Shown here: positions 52,887-61,834 of the stretch, piece by piece
How the letters are laid out: every line of letters starts with the position of its first letter
Position numbering within the stretch: position 1 is the stretch's first letter
NCBI RefSeq assembly: GCF_016862675.1
Contig: NZ_BONK01000015.1
Span: 1-64,000, forward strand
Length of the DNA stretch: 64,000 bases
Reading direction: 5' to 3'
Origin: Cellulomonas chitinilytica
GTDB taxonomy: Bacteria; Actinomycetota; Actinomycetes; Actinomycetales; Cellulomonadaceae
Program-made: the position numbers and the translations under genes
Notes under the pieces: generated by a model
What the model was told of the DNA's origin: nothing
What the model saw: only the letters and a program-made list of their open reading frames with translations
Database searches by the model: none

Positions 52887-52892
52887 TAACGT
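52887..52892 (+). promoter_or_regulatory. Leaderless -10 box (TAACGT)
   Basis: A TANNNT hexamer seven bases before the GTG at 52900. GTAACG- and GTGACG-like repeats 11 bp apart lie about 70 bases upstream and could be a regulator site. Confidence 0.4.
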
Positions 52893-52899
52893 GTAACGC

Positions 52900-54156
52900 G
52901 TGAGTGACAGATTGCCGAACCTCAGGCGTCGGTCCGAGGGCGGCAAGCACGTCGCCTCGACCGCGCCCCGCCCGAGCCTCGCCGCGCTCCTGCCCCGCGG
53001 TGGGAGCGCATCCACGCGCGCCGCGCAGGGTGCCGTGGTCGCCGCCCTGACCGTGGCGCTGTGCGCGACCATGGGCCAGGCGACCGCGCGCGACCACGCC
53101 GCCGCCACGGCCGACGCGCAGGAGGCCGCCGTCGTCCGCCAGGCGCGCATCGGCGCGATGACCGTCGCCGACGACGCCGTCCAGATCGCCGAGGCGACGC
53201 ACGCCGAAGGCACGCAGGCCGCGGTCGACCCGACGGCCCTGGAGGCACTGGACCACGCCGCCGCGCACCTGAACGACCTCATCGAGCAGGCCAAGGACTC
53301 CACGGCTGAGGAGACGCCCGCCGCGAACGCCGCGCCCGACGCCACCGCCGGCGCCGCCGCGACCGGCGACGCCGCGGGCGACACCACGGCCGCCGGCGAC
53401 GACAAGGCGGTCCCGCCCGCCCCGGCGACCACGGCCGCCGCCCCCGCCGCTGCGACGCCCGCCCCGGCCGGCGACGCCACCGCGACCGGCACGGCCGCCG
53501 CACCGGCCGCCACGCCCGCTGCGACCGCCCTCACGGTCCCGGCCACCAAGGGTCCCGAGGACCGCACCACCAGCAAGATCCGTGCCGCCGTCGCCAAGGT
53601 CGCGACCCTCGCCACGCAGGTGCACGAGAGCGCCGAGGCCAACAAGGCCGCGCAGGCCGCGGCCGCCGCGCAGCAGGCCGCCGACGCCGCCGCCGCCCAG
53701 GCCGCCGCGGCCGCCGCCGAGAAGGAGGCCCAGCGGGCCGCGTGGAAGGCGTCACTGCTCGGGTACGCCAACGGCCGCATCCCCGCCTCCGCGCTGTGCG
53801 GCGTCTCGTTCGACCCCGCCGTGCAGCTGCGCTGCGACGCCGCCGAGTCCCTCGAGGCGCTCAACGCGTCGTACGCCGCCGCGTTCGGCACGAACCTCAC
53901 GGTGTCCGACTCCTACCGCTCGTACGGCGGGCAGATCGCGTGCCGCCGCACCAAGGGCCACCTGTGCGCGACCCCCGGCACGTCCAACCACGGCACCGGT
54001 GTCGCGGTCGACCTCGGCGGTGGCATCCAGACGTTCGGCACCGCGCAGTACCGGTGGATGTCCGAGCACGCCGCCGAGCAGGCGTGGGCGCACCCCGCGT
54101 GGGCCGAGCCGCGCGGCGGGAAGCCCGAGCCGTGGCACTGGGAGTACCAGGGCTGA
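52900..54156 (+). CDS. M15 (VanY-type) peptidase with coiled-coil stalk
   Basis: A 418-residue protein with a cytoplasmic N-terminus (1-45), a signal anchor (about 45-60: VVAALTVALCATMGQA), and a long Ala-rich helical and Pro/Ala stalk with coiled-coil-like segments (about 65-290). The C-terminal M15 domain has NHGTGVAVDLGG (zinc His and Asp) and PWHWEYQG (His). It resembles the peptidase at 6731, sharing the anchor, stalk and M15 layout and closely similar end motifs, but has extra Cys pairs (ALCGVSF, QLRCDAA, IACRRTKGHLCAT). It likely trims peptidoglycan peptides in growth or division. Confidence 0.8.
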   Translation: MSDRLPNLRRRSEGGKHVASTAPRPSLAALLPRGGSASTRAAQGAVVAALTVALCATMGQATARDHAAATADAQEAAVVRQARIGAMTVADDAVQIAEATHAEGTQAAVDPTALEALDHAAAHLNDLIEQAKDSTAEETPAANAAPDATAGAAATGDAAGDTTAAGDDKAVPPAPATTAAAPAAATPAPAGDATATGTAAAPAATPAATALTVPATKGPEDRTTSKIRAAVAKVATLATQVHESAEANKAAQAAAAAQQAADAAAAQAAAAAAEKEAQRAAWKASLLGYANGRIPASALCGVSFDPAVQLRCDAAESLEALNASYAAAFGTNLTVSDSYRSYGGQIACRRTKGHLCATPGTSNHGTGVAVDLGGGIQTFGTAQYRWMSEHAAEQAWAHPAWAEPRGGKPEPWHWEYQG

Positions 54157-54216
54157 CGCGACCCGCGAACAGCCCGGGCCGCGGGTGAGATATGCCCGGT
54201 AGGTCCGCTACGGCTC

Positions 54217-54222
54217 TACGAT
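54217..54222 (+). promoter_or_regulatory. Leaderless -10 box (TACGAT)
   Basis: A TANNNT hexamer seven bases before the ATG at 54230 of the LAL-like ATPase gene. Confidence 0.4.
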
Positions 54223-54229
54223 CGGGCGC

Positions 54230-55417
54230 ATGAGCACCTCGGCCGAGCCGGGGCGGACCGGTCCGCTGGTGGGCCGGGCCGCCGAGCTCGACGACCTCGA
54301 CGACCTCCTCTCCACGGCCGCCGGGGGTGACGGGGGGACCGTCCTCCTCGAGGGCGAGGCGGGCATCGGCAAGACGAGCCTCGTCGAGGCGCTCGCCTCG
54401 AGCGCCCGGCTGCTCGACGTCGAGATGCGCACCGCGCGGGCGTCGTCGATGCGGTCGGCGTCGTTCGCGCTGCTGGCGGACGCGCTGCTCGCCGACTCCC
54501 GGATCGGCCGGGGCGCAGGGGCCCGCGGACCCGTCGAGGGCGAGCTCACCGACCTGATGGAGGCCCTGCACGGCGAGCCCGCGTCCGCGTGGGGCTCGTC
54601 GGCGTCCTCGGCCCGTCGCGAGCGCGCCGTGGAGCTGTTCGCCGCGCTGCTGCGCCGCCGGGGCGACGCCCGGCCGTGGGTGCTGGTCCTCGAGGACGTG
54701 CACCTCGCCGACGACGCGTCGCTCGACGTGCTGCTGCGGCTCGCGCGCGAGGGGGCCGTGCCGCGCGCGCTCGTCGTGCTCACGCTGCGGCCCGTCCCGT
54801 ACCGCCCTGCCCTGTCGCCCGTGATCGCCGCCTGGACCCGGGCGGGTGCCCGGTACGTCGAGCTGCGGCCGCTGTCGCCGTCCGCGGTCGTCGAGCTCGG
54901 CGAACGGCTCGCCGGGGGTGCGCTCGGCCCGTCGCTGCGCGGGACGCTGTCGATGACCGGCGGCAACCCGCGGCTCGTCGCCGACGTCGTGCGGACCGCG
55001 CAGGCGGCGCAGGCGCTCTCGGCCACGGGGGGCGTGCTGGACACGAACGGCAGCGGCTGGCTCGAGCCGCTGGCCACGCTGATCCGTTCGCGCCTCGACT
55101 ACCTCGGGCCGGACGTGCTGGAGCTGCTGCGGCAGGCGTCCGTGCTGGGGGCCTCGTTCGTGGTGTCCGACCTCGCGTCGCTCGTGGGCGACCCGGTGCC
55201 GGACTGCTGGCGGACGCTGCGGCACGGGCTCGCGGCCGGTGTGGTGCGGGCTCGCGGCGACCGGCTGGTGTTCCGGCACGAGCTCGTGCGCTCCGCGCTG
55301 TACGACGGGCTGGAGCCGACCCGCCGTCGCGCGCTGCACGCCCGGGCGGCGTGGGCGCTGCGGGAGGCGGGTGCCCCCGTCGAGATCGTCTCGGGGCACC
55401 TGGAACGCGCGCGCTGA
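54230..55417 (+). CDS. LAL-like AAA ATPase lacking the C-terminal HTH half
   Basis: A 395-residue protein similar in kind to the N-terminal half of LAL regulators. It has VGRAAELDDLDDLLS, Walker A EGEAGIGKTS (41-50), Walker B PWVLVLEDVHLADDAS, and a helical lid region ending FRHELVRSALYDGLEPTRRRALHARAAWALREAG. Normal LAL proteins continue for another 450-550 residues with TPR-like repeats and a LuxR HTH, as the one at 11957 does; this protein stops at residue 395. It is either a naturally short ATPase or a truncated regulator. The OsmC gene starts 70 bases later. ATG has a leaderless -10 box. Confidence 0.7.
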   Translation: MSTSAEPGRTGPLVGRAAELDDLDDLLSTAAGGDGGTVLLEGEAGIGKTSLVEALASSARLLDVEMRTARASSMRSASFALLADALLADSRIGRGAGARGPVEGELTDLMEALHGEPASAWGSSASSARRERAVELFAALLRRRGDARPWVLVLEDVHLADDASLDVLLRLAREGAVPRALVVLTLRPVPYRPALSPVIAAWTRAGARYVELRPLSPSAVVELGERLAGGALGPSLRGTLSMTGGNPRLVADVVRTAQAAQALSATGGVLDTNGSGWLEPLATLIRSRLDYLGPDVLELLRQASVLGASFVVSDLASLVGDPVPDCWRTLRHGLAAGVVRARGDRLVFRHELVRSALYDGLEPTRRRALHARAAWALREAGAPVEIVSGHLERAR

Positions 55418-55487
55418 CGTCGTCCGCCTCCTACGGTGGCCGGGGGGTCGGGGAGCGACCCCTCCGACTGCGACTCGAGGAGCACGC

Positions 55488-55925
55488 ATGCCCACGCGCA
55501 CCGCACACACCGCCTGGACCGGGACCCTGCAGGAGGGCAGCGGCACGGTCGACCTCGTCAGCTCGGGCGCCGGCTCGTACGAGGTGTCCTTCCCGAAGCG
55601 CGCGGCCGAGGAGGCCGGCGGCACCACGAGCCCCGAGGAGCTCATCGCCGCGGCGCACTCGTCGTGCTTCGCGATGCAGCTCTCGGCGGTCATCGCCGAG
55701 GCGGGCGGCACCCCGGTGTCGCTCGACGTGAAGGCCGACGTCACCCTGCGGCCCGACCCGGCCGGCGGGTTCCGGATCTCGGGGATCGCGCTCACGGTCC
55801 GTGGTGCGGTCGAGGGCCTCGACGCCGACGGGTTCGCGCAGGCGGCGGCCGCCGCCAAGGCGACCTGCCCGGTCAGCAAGGCGCTCACGGGCACGGAGAT
55901 CACCCTGGACGCCGCCCTGGCCTGA
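55488..55925 (+). CDS. OsmC-family peroxiredoxin
   Basis: A 145-residue thiol peroxidase fold. The peroxidatic Cys60 is in AAHSSCFAMQLS and the second Cys127 in ATCPVSKALTGTEI, the paired-cysteine layout of OsmC/Ohr enzymes that reduce organic hydroperoxides. N-terminal GTLQEGSGTVDLVSSGAGSYEVSF and the TSPEELIAAAH turn are typical of OsmC. ATG 55488 has GAGGAG five bases upstream. Cytoplasmic. A hairpin follows at 56003. Confidence 0.88.
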   Translation: MPTRTAHTAWTGTLQEGSGTVDLVSSGAGSYEVSFPKRAAEEAGGTTSPEELIAAAHSSCFAMQLSAVIAEAGGTPVSLDVKADVTLRPDPAGGFRISGIALTVRGAVEGLDADGFAQAAAAAKATCPVSKALTGTEITLDAALA

Positions 55926-56002
55926 CGGGCGACCGGGCGCGGAGCCGCGCGAGCCAACGGTCCCGCGCGAGCCGACCGCCGCGCGCCGCCCGGACCGGCC
56001 TT

Positions 56003-56047
56003 CCGCTGAAGACTTCGTCGCGCCACGTGCGGCGAGGTCTTCAGCGG
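56003..56047. terminator. Long hairpin between OsmC and the D-lactate dehydrogenase gene
   Basis: A 19-bp stem (56003-56021 with 56029-56047) with two G-U wobble pairs and a 7-base loop. There is no U-run, but it is stable enough to be a terminator or a cis-acting RNA structure. Confidence 0.6.
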
Positions 56048-56133
56048 GCCCGGAGGCCGCGCCGGTGGCGGGCAGGTGTCCACGACGCGGGGCGACGGGC
56101 GGACCTGGCGCCGGGCGGTGCGAGACTGCACCC

Positions 56134-59115
56134 GTGGTTGCCCCGACCGACACCGCCGCCTCGCCCGCCGGACGCCCGCCCGCGAGCGACGTGCCCGCCG
56201 CCGACGTCGTGACGGCCCTGCGCTCCGCGATGCGCGGCGCCGTCGACGACTCGAGGCGCCGGCGCGCCGAGTACTCGACGGACGCGTCGAACTACCGCGT
56301 GGTCCCGCAGGTCGTGGCGTTCCCGCAGGACCCGGACGACGTGCTCGCGGCGCTCTCGGTGACCCGCGAGCTCGGGGTCCCGCTGACGGCCCGCGGCGGC
56401 GGCACGTCGGTCGCGGGCAACGCGGTCGGCACGGGCGTGGTCCTCGACTTCAGCCGCCACGTGAACCGCATCCTCGAGATCGACCCCGAGGCCCGGACCG
56501 CGCGCATCGAGCCCGGGGTCGTGATGGCGGCCCTGCAGAAGGCCGCGGCCCCGCACGGCCTGCGGTTCGGCCCGGACCCGTCGACGCAGGCCCGCGCGAC
56601 GCTCGGCGGCATGATCGGCAACAACGCGTGCGGCCCCCGGGCGGTCGCGTACGGGCGGACGGCCGACAACGTGCTGGAGCTCGACGTCGTCGACGGCACC
56701 GGCCGCCGGTTCACGGCCGGGCACGGGTCGCTCGACGCGGTGCCGGGCCTCGACGCGCTGGTCCGCTCGCACCTCGACGTGATCCGCACCGAGCTCGGCC
56801 GGTTCGGTCGTCAGGTGTCCGGCTACTCGCTCGAGCACCTGCTGCCCGAGAAGGGCGTCGACCTCGCGAAGGCGCTCGTCGGCACCGAGGGCACGGTCGG
56901 CACGCTGCTCGGCGCGACCGTCCGGCTCGTGCCCGTGAGCGCGGCGCCCGTGCTCGTCGTGCTCGGCTACCCGGACATGCCGACGGCCGCCGACGCCGTC
57001 CCGGCGCTGCTCGCGCACGCGCCGCTGGCGATCGAGGGCATGGACTCGCGGCTCGTCGACGTGGTCCGCCGCGTGCGCGGTGCCGCGGCCGTGCCGCCGC
57101 TGCCCGAGGGGGCCGGGTGGCTCATGGTCGAGGTGGGCGGCGACTCCCTCGACGAGGCGATGGACCGGGCCCGGGCGCTGGCGGCGGACGCGCGCACGAC
57201 GGCCGTGGGGGTGTTCCCGCCCGGGCCGCAGGCGGCGGCGATGTGGCGGATCCGGGAGGACGGCGCGGGCCTCGGCGGCCGTACGCCCTCCGGCGAGCAG
57301 GCCTGGCCGGGGTTCGAGGACTCGGCCGTCCCGCCCGAGCGGCTCGGTGCCTACCTGCGCGAGCTCGAGGCGCTCATGGCCGACCACGGCGTCGACGGGC
57401 TCGCGTACGGGCACTTCGGCGACGGGTGCGTGCACCTGCGGCTCGACGTGCCGATGGAGCGGTCGGGCGACCCGCTGCGCGCCTTCATGACGGACGCCGC
57501 GCACCTCGTCGCGTCCCACGGCGGCTCGCTGTCGGGCGAGCACGGCGACGGCCGGGCCCGCTCGGAGCTGCTGCCCGTGATGTACAGCGAGCGGGCGATC
57601 GGCCTGTTCGAGGCGTTCAAGGACCTGCTCGACCCGCACGACCTGCTCAACCCCGGGGTGCTCGTGCGGCCCCGCCCGCTCGACGTGGACCTGCGCCGCC
57701 CGCACGCCCGGCCCCTGCTCGCGACCACCGGGTTCGCCTTCCAGCACGACGCGGGCGACCTCACCACCGCCGTGCACCGCTGCGTCGGCGTCGGCAAGTG
57801 CCGGGCGGACACCACCGCCGCCGGCGGGTTCATGTGCCCGTCGTACCTCGCGACGAAGGACGAGAAGGACTCGACCCGCGGCCGGGCCCGCGTGCTGCAG
57901 GAGATGGCCAACGGGACGCTCGTCTCGCGCGGCTGGTCCTCGCCCGAGGTGCACGAGGCGCTCGACCTGTGCCTGTCCTGCAAGGCGTGCTCGTCGGACT
58001 GCCCCGCAGGCGTCGACATGGCGCAGTACAAGTCCGAGGTGCTGCACCGTACATACCGCCGCCGGCTGCGTCCGGTGACGCACTACGCGCTCGGCTGGCT
58101 GCCCCGGTGGACCCGTCTGGTGACGTCCCTGCCGGGCCTCGCGGCGCTCGTCAACGCGACGCTGCGCGTGCGGCCGGTCGCCAAGGCCGTCCTCGCGTCG
58201 GCCGGGATCGACACCCGGCGGCAGATGGTCACGTTCGCCACGCAGCCGTTCCGCACGTGGGTGCGGCGCGACGGGGCCGGGCAGGTCACGCGGACCTCCG
58301 GCCGGGCGGCGGCTCGCGCGGGGTCCGGGTCGCCGGCCGGCTCGTCCGGCGCCCCCGGTGCGAAGCCGCGCGTGCTGCTCTGGACCGACTCGTTCAGCGA
58401 CACCCTCTCGCCGACCGTCCCGCAGGCCGCCGTCCAGGTGCTGCGCGCCGCCGGCTACGAGGTCCTCGTGCCCGACCACGACGCGTGCTGCGGCCTCACC
58501 TGGATCAGCACGGGCCAGCTCGACGGCGCCCGCCACCAGCTCAGCCACCTGCTCGACGTGCTCGGCCCGTTCGCCGTCAACGGCATCCCGATCGTCGGCC
58601 TCGAGCCGTCCTGCACCGCGGTGCTCCGCTCGGACCTGCTCGACCTGCTGCCCGACGACCCCCGCGCCGTCGCGGTCGCCCGCGAGACCCGCACGCTCGC
58701 CGAGCTGCTCACCGCCCCGGCCCCGATCGGCCCCGGGGACCGCTGGCAGGTCCCGGACCTGTCCGACGTCACCGCCGTGGTCCAGCCGCACTGCCACCAC
58801 TACTCGGTGATGACGTGGACCGCCGACCGCACGCTCCTCACGGAGGCGGGCGCGACGTTCTCGGCGCTCGCGGGCTGCTGCGGCCTGGCCGGCAACTTCG
58901 GCATGGAGAAGGGCCACTACGAGGTGTCCGTGGCCGTCGCCGAGAACCAGCTGCTGCCCGCGCTGCGCGCCGCCGCCCCCGGCGACGTCTACCTGGCCGA
59001 CGGGTACTCGTGCCGCACGCAGGCCGACCAGCTCGCGGGCGTCCAGGGGATCCACCTCGCGGAGCTGCTGGCCTCCCGGCTGCGCGCCGGCCGGGATCAG
59101 CCGGTCGGCGCGTAG
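56134..59115 (+). CDS. FAD-linked D-lactate dehydrogenase fused to an Fe-S/CCG domain
   Basis: A 993-residue protein that joins a flavin oxidase and an iron-sulfur subunit usually split into two genes. FAD-binding: [39 protein letters not shown], then [20 protein letters not shown] (quoted in parts). The FAD-linked C-terminal domain includes [13 protein letters not shown] and [14 protein letters not shown]. Two cysteine clusters ([12 protein letters not shown]...[17 protein letters not shown], and [14 protein letters not shown]) bind Fe-S clusters. The C-terminal part has the CCG repeats [10 protein letters not shown] and [15 protein letters not shown]. It oxidises D-lactate or a related 2-hydroxyacid and passes electrons to the respiratory chain. 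GTG start. Its 3' end overlaps the convergent gene by 19 bases. Confidence 0.9.
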   Translation: MVAPTDTAASPAGRPPASDVPAADVVTALRSAMRGAVDDSRRRRAEYSTDASNYRVVPQVVAFPQDPDDVLAALSVTRELGVPLTARGGGTSVAGNAVGTGVVLDFSRHVNRILEIDPEARTARIEPGVVMAALQKAAAPHGLRFGPDPSTQARATLGGMIGNNACGPRAVAYGRTADNVLELDVVDGTGRRFTAGHGSLDAVPGLDALVRSHLDVIRTELGRFGRQVSGYSLEHLLPEKGVDLAKALVGTEGTVGTLLGATVRLVPVSAAPVLVVLGYPDMPTAADAVPALLAHAPLAIEGMDSRLVDVVRRVRGAAAVPPLPEGAGWLMVEVGGDSLDEAMDRARALAADARTTAVGVFPPGPQAAAMWRIREDGAGLGGRTPSGEQAWPGFEDSAVPPERLGAYLRELEALMADHGVDGLAYGHFGDGCVHLRLDVPMERSGDPLRAFMTDAAHLVASHGGSLSGEHGDGRARSELLPVMYSERAIGLFEAFKDLLDPHDLLNPGVLVRPRPLDVDLRRPHARPLLATTGFAFQHDAGDLTTAVHRCVGVGKCRADTTAAGGFMCPSYLATKDEKDSTRGRARVLQEMANGTLVSRGWSSPEVHEALDLCLSCKACSSDCPAGVDMAQYKSEVLHRTYRRRLRPVTHYALGWLPRWTRLVTSLPGLAALVNATLRVRPVAKAVLASAGIDTRRQMVTFATQPFRTWVRRDGAGQVTRTSGRAAARAGSGSPAGSSGAPGAKPRVLLWTDSFSDTLSPTVPQAAVQVLRAAGYEVLVPDHDACCGLTWISTGQLDGARHQLSHLLDVLGPFAVNGIPIVGLEPSCTAVLRSDLLDLLPDDPRAVAVARETRTLAELLTAPAPIGPGDRWQVPDLSDVTAVVQPHCHHYSVMTWTADRTLLTEAGATFSALAGCCGLAGNFGMEKGHYEVSVAVAENQLLPALRAAAPGDVYLADGYSCRTQADQLAGVQGIHLAELLASRLRAGRDQPVGA

Positions 59116-59594
59116 TCCGTGACGACGTAGCACTCCTCGTCGTCGGTGCCCTGGGGCATCGGGTCGAACAGCACGGACGCCGGGTAGCCGGTCGCGGGGT
59201 CGAACGAGACCTCGGCGACGTCGTCCGCGTCCGTGTCGAGGACGCGGGCCTGCAGCTCGGACAGCGTCGGGATCTCCTCGGCGAGGTCGTGCCCTTCGCC
59301 GACGATCCGCACGGCGGTCTCGTCGAGCCCGACGACGTCCGTGATCGTGCCGCCGGTCACGGTCACCCGGTACGTCCCCCACAGGAGCCGTTCGCCGCAC
59401 TCCGCGGTCAGCGTGAACGCGTAGTCGTCGGACCCGTGCGCGGCCCAGGCGGCGGACGCCGACGCGGCGACGTCGGGGTCGACCGCCGAGCCGGGCATCG
59501 ACGCGCAGCCGCCGAGGAGGCCGGCCACGAGGACGGCGAGCGCGAGCGCCCGGGACGCCGTTGTCCGCGGGTGCTGCGCCGGCCGTCCTCGCAC
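59097..59594 (-). CDS. Lipoprotein (DUF6174-like)
   Basis: A 165-residue lipoprotein with start GTG 59594, seven bases after TAGAGT (leaderless). The signal peptide ([15 protein letters not shown]) ends in the lipobox LGGC, with Cys near residue 31. The mature part ([64 protein letters not shown]) matches the small beta-rich DUF6174 family of unknown role, in which W-G-x-Y-R-V-T-V and the [11 protein letters not shown] segment are typical. The first 17 codons upstream of GTG 59594 look non-coding. It overlaps the dehydrogenase gene tail to tail. Confidence 0.72.
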   Translation of the reverse strand: MRGRPAQHPRTTASRALALAVLVAGLLGGCASMPGSAVDPDVAASASAAWAAHGSDDYAFTLTAECGERLLWGTYRVTVTGGTITDVVGLDETAVRIVGEGHDLAEEIPTLSELQARVLDTDADDVAEVSFDPATGYPASVLFDPMPQGTDDEECYVVTDYAPTG

Positions 59595-59601
59595 GTCCGT
59601 G

Positions 59602-59607
59602 ACTCTA
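59602..59607 (-). promoter_or_regulatory. Leaderless -10 box (TAGAGT)
   Basis: A TANNNT hexamer seven bases before the GTG at 59594, which supports the shorter start of the lipoprotein. Confidence 0.45.
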
Positions 59608-59720
59608 GGGCCGCCCCCGGGGCGGCCGGGTGCGGTCCGGGTCACGATCCGGCGACGACCTGGTCACGGCGCCGGTGGACGCCGTTGGACATCGCCCGGC
59701 CCCGCGACCAGCATGGACGG

Positions 59721-60020
59721 ATGCTCGTCGCCTTCTCCGTCGCCCCGCTCGGTACCGGGGAGTCCGTCACGCAGGCCGTCGCGGACGCCGTCCGCATCGT
59801 CCGCGAGTCCGGCCTCCCGAACCGCACCGACGCCATGTTCACCACGATCGAGGGGGAGTGGGACGAGGTGATGGACGTCGTGAAGCGGGCGACCGAGGCG
59901 GTCGGCCGGGACGGTCACCGCGTCAGCCTCGTCCTCAAGGCCGACATCCGTCCGGGCCGCACGGGCGAGCTCACCGGCAAGGTGGAGCGCGTCGAGGCCG
60001 CGCTCGCCGACGACGCCTGA
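59721..60020 (+). CDS. Thiamine-binding (MTH1187/YqgV, DUF77) family protein
   Basis: A 99-residue ferredoxin-like fold protein: [32 protein letters not shown] at the start, [28 protein letters not shown] in the middle, and [29 protein letters not shown] at the end. The family binds thiamine or its breakdown products and is often tied to thiamine salvage or regulation; no thiamine genes are adjacent. Cytoplasmic, probably oligomeric. An out-of-frame ATG lies eight bases upstream of the start. Confidence 0.85.
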   Translation: MLVAFSVAPLGTGESVTQAVADAVRIVRESGLPNRTDAMFTTIEGEWDEVMDVVKRATEAVGRDGHRVSLVLKADIRPGRTGELTGKVERVEAALADDA

Positions 60021-60214
60021 CGGCGGACCACGCCGGCTCACGCCGGGCGACCGTCCGGTGTGAGAGATTGCCTGAGGCACCACCCGAACGACGGGCTGAC
60101 GTGCTTGGCGTGCTGTGGGACCCTGTGGTCGCGAGACGTGTCCGGACGGGGGGCACGCGAGCGACCAACGAGGGACGTGCCGGGACGGGCGCGCGCCCAG
60201 GAAGGCCGGGAACG

Positions 60215-61777
60215 ATGCCCATCTTCGAGCTCGACGAGGGTCGCCCCCGCCTCGTCCAGCCGATGCAGCCCCTGGCCGGATCGTTCGCGCAGGAGTGCGC
60301 CGCGCTCCTGACGCACCACCTGGCGGCGGTCGCCGGCGAGCCGCTGTTCGCGGTGCGGTTCCGCACCGGTGCACCGGACCACGCCGACCTCCCGGAGCTC
60401 CTCGCGCTCGACGCGACGGGCCGGGCGGTCGTCGTCGAGGTCGTGCAGGTCGTGGACGACGACGCGATCGTCACCGCCCTCCGGCACGCCGGTTCCGCGT
60501 CACGGCTGACCGCGACCGACCTGGCCCGGGCGTACCACGTGGACCCCGGCCGGTTCGCGGTCGACTACGCGGGCTTCCGCGAGCAGGTCGCGTTCGGCAC
60601 GCAGACGAGCCGCCGCGACGGCGTGCGGCTCATCGTGCTGTGCTCCGAGGTGGCCGCCGAGGCCGGTGACACGCTCGGTTTCCTGCGAGGTCCCGGCCGG
60701 CACGTCGACGTGCTGCAGGTCGGTGTGGTCCGCGGGGTCGACGACCGCCGCCTCATCGACGTCTCGCCGCTGGCGACCCACGAGGGCGTCCGCCGTCCCG
60801 TCGAGCCCACGGCGCTGCGGCTGGTCCGGTCCAGCGAGGCGTTCGCGACCGCGATGGCGTACGCGCCCGAGCGGGACACGCACCTGCCGACGACGAACCC
60901 CCGCAAGGCCCTCACGGGCGAGCTGCGGGCCGTGACGCCGCCGCAGGCCCGGTCGACGCCGCCTGCGCCGACGCCGCTGGCGCGCCGCTCGTCGGCGACC
61001 GAGCCGACCCCGATCCCGTTCGGCGCCCTCGGCACGGGCACCGGGACGGACCCTGGTGCCGGCTCCGACGACGAGGAGCGCTCCGAGGACGGCACGGCGA
61101 CGACCGACGAGACGACTGCGCCGCGCAGCCCGTGGACGGTGACCCCGACCGCGACCGACGGCCCCACGACGGACCCGGCCGGGCTGCCGCCCGTCGTCAC
61201 GCTGCCCCCGGCACCCGCACCGGGTGCGTCCCGGACCCCGCCGTCGAAGTCGACCGCCCGACCGTCCTCGGCGACGTTCCGCCCGGCCCCCGCGACGCTC
61301 ACCCCGATCGCCGGCCTGCGGGCGGCTGCCGACGACCGCGTGCGACCCCGGCCCGGCCAGGCCGACGACCTCGTGGGCCCGGGCGGGCCGCGACCGTTCG
61401 TCGCGTCGCCCGGCTCGGAGGGCCCGGCCGCGACGCCCCCGGCGGGCACGGGCACACGTGCGCGCGTGACGGACCCGAAGCAGCCGCCGACGAAGCCCGA
61501 GGGGCTCGTGCCGCTGCCCGAGCTCGCGGCGCTCGCGAAGAGCCGCCGGGCGGTCACCACGCTCGTCTGGCTGCGGGAGCGGCGCGGTCAGCGCTTCGTC
61601 GCGACCCTGCGGCCGGACGGCCTGCTGCAGCTCTCGAACGGGCGGATCTTCGCGGACCCGGACGCCGCGGCGACGTCGGCGGCGGACTCGGAGAGCACGC
61701 TCGACGGGTGGCGCGCGTGGCGGCTCGGCGACGGCGGCCCGACCCTGGCCGAGGCCTCAGGGGTCGACCCTCACTGA
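60215..61777 (+). CDS. PD-(D/E)XK-like and RAMA/DUF4357-like domain protein
   Basis: A 520-residue protein. The N-terminal domain (about 20-210) resembles a restriction-endonuclease fold: PELLALDATGRAVVVEVVQV has Asp66 and Glu75 at the expected spacing, but Val77 replaces the catalytic Lys, and RLIVLCSEVA continues the fold. A disordered Pro/Thr-rich linker (about 225-430) follows. The C-terminal domain (about 440-515: VTTLVWLRERRGQRFVATLR, DGLLQLSNGRIFADPDAAAT, LDGWRAWRLGDGGPTL) resembles RAMA, a fold predicted to read modified DNA. Inference: a DNA-modification-linked defence or binding protein, perhaps without nuclease activity. ATG 60215 has GAAGG upstream. Confidence 0.6.
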   Translation: MPIFELDEGRPRLVQPMQPLAGSFAQECAALLTHHLAAVAGEPLFAVRFRTGAPDHADLPELLALDATGRAVVVEVVQVVDDDAIVTALRHAGSASRLTATDLARAYHVDPGRFAVDYAGFREQVAFGTQTSRRDGVRLIVLCSEVAAEAGDTLGFLRGPGRHVDVLQVGVVRGVDDRRLIDVSPLATHEGVRRPVEPTALRLVRSSEAFATAMAYAPERDTHLPTTNPRKALTGELRAVTPPQARSTPPAPTPLARRSSATEPTPIPFGALGTGTGTDPGAGSDDEERSEDGTATTDETTAPRSPWTVTPTATDGPTTDPAGLPPVVTLPPAPAPGASRTPPSKSTARPSSATFRPAPATLTPIAGLRAAADDRVRPRPGQADDLVGPGGPRPFVASPGSEGPAATPPAGTGTRARVTDPKQPPTKPEGLVPLPELAALAKSRRAVTTLVWLRERRGQRFVATLRPDGLLQLSNGRIFADPDAAATSAADSESTLDGWRAWRLGDGGPTLAEASGVDPH

Positions 61778-61834
61778 CCCGCCGCGGCCCGGCCGCGCCG
61801 ACCCGGCCGTGCCGACCCGCCCTCCGCGGACCAG

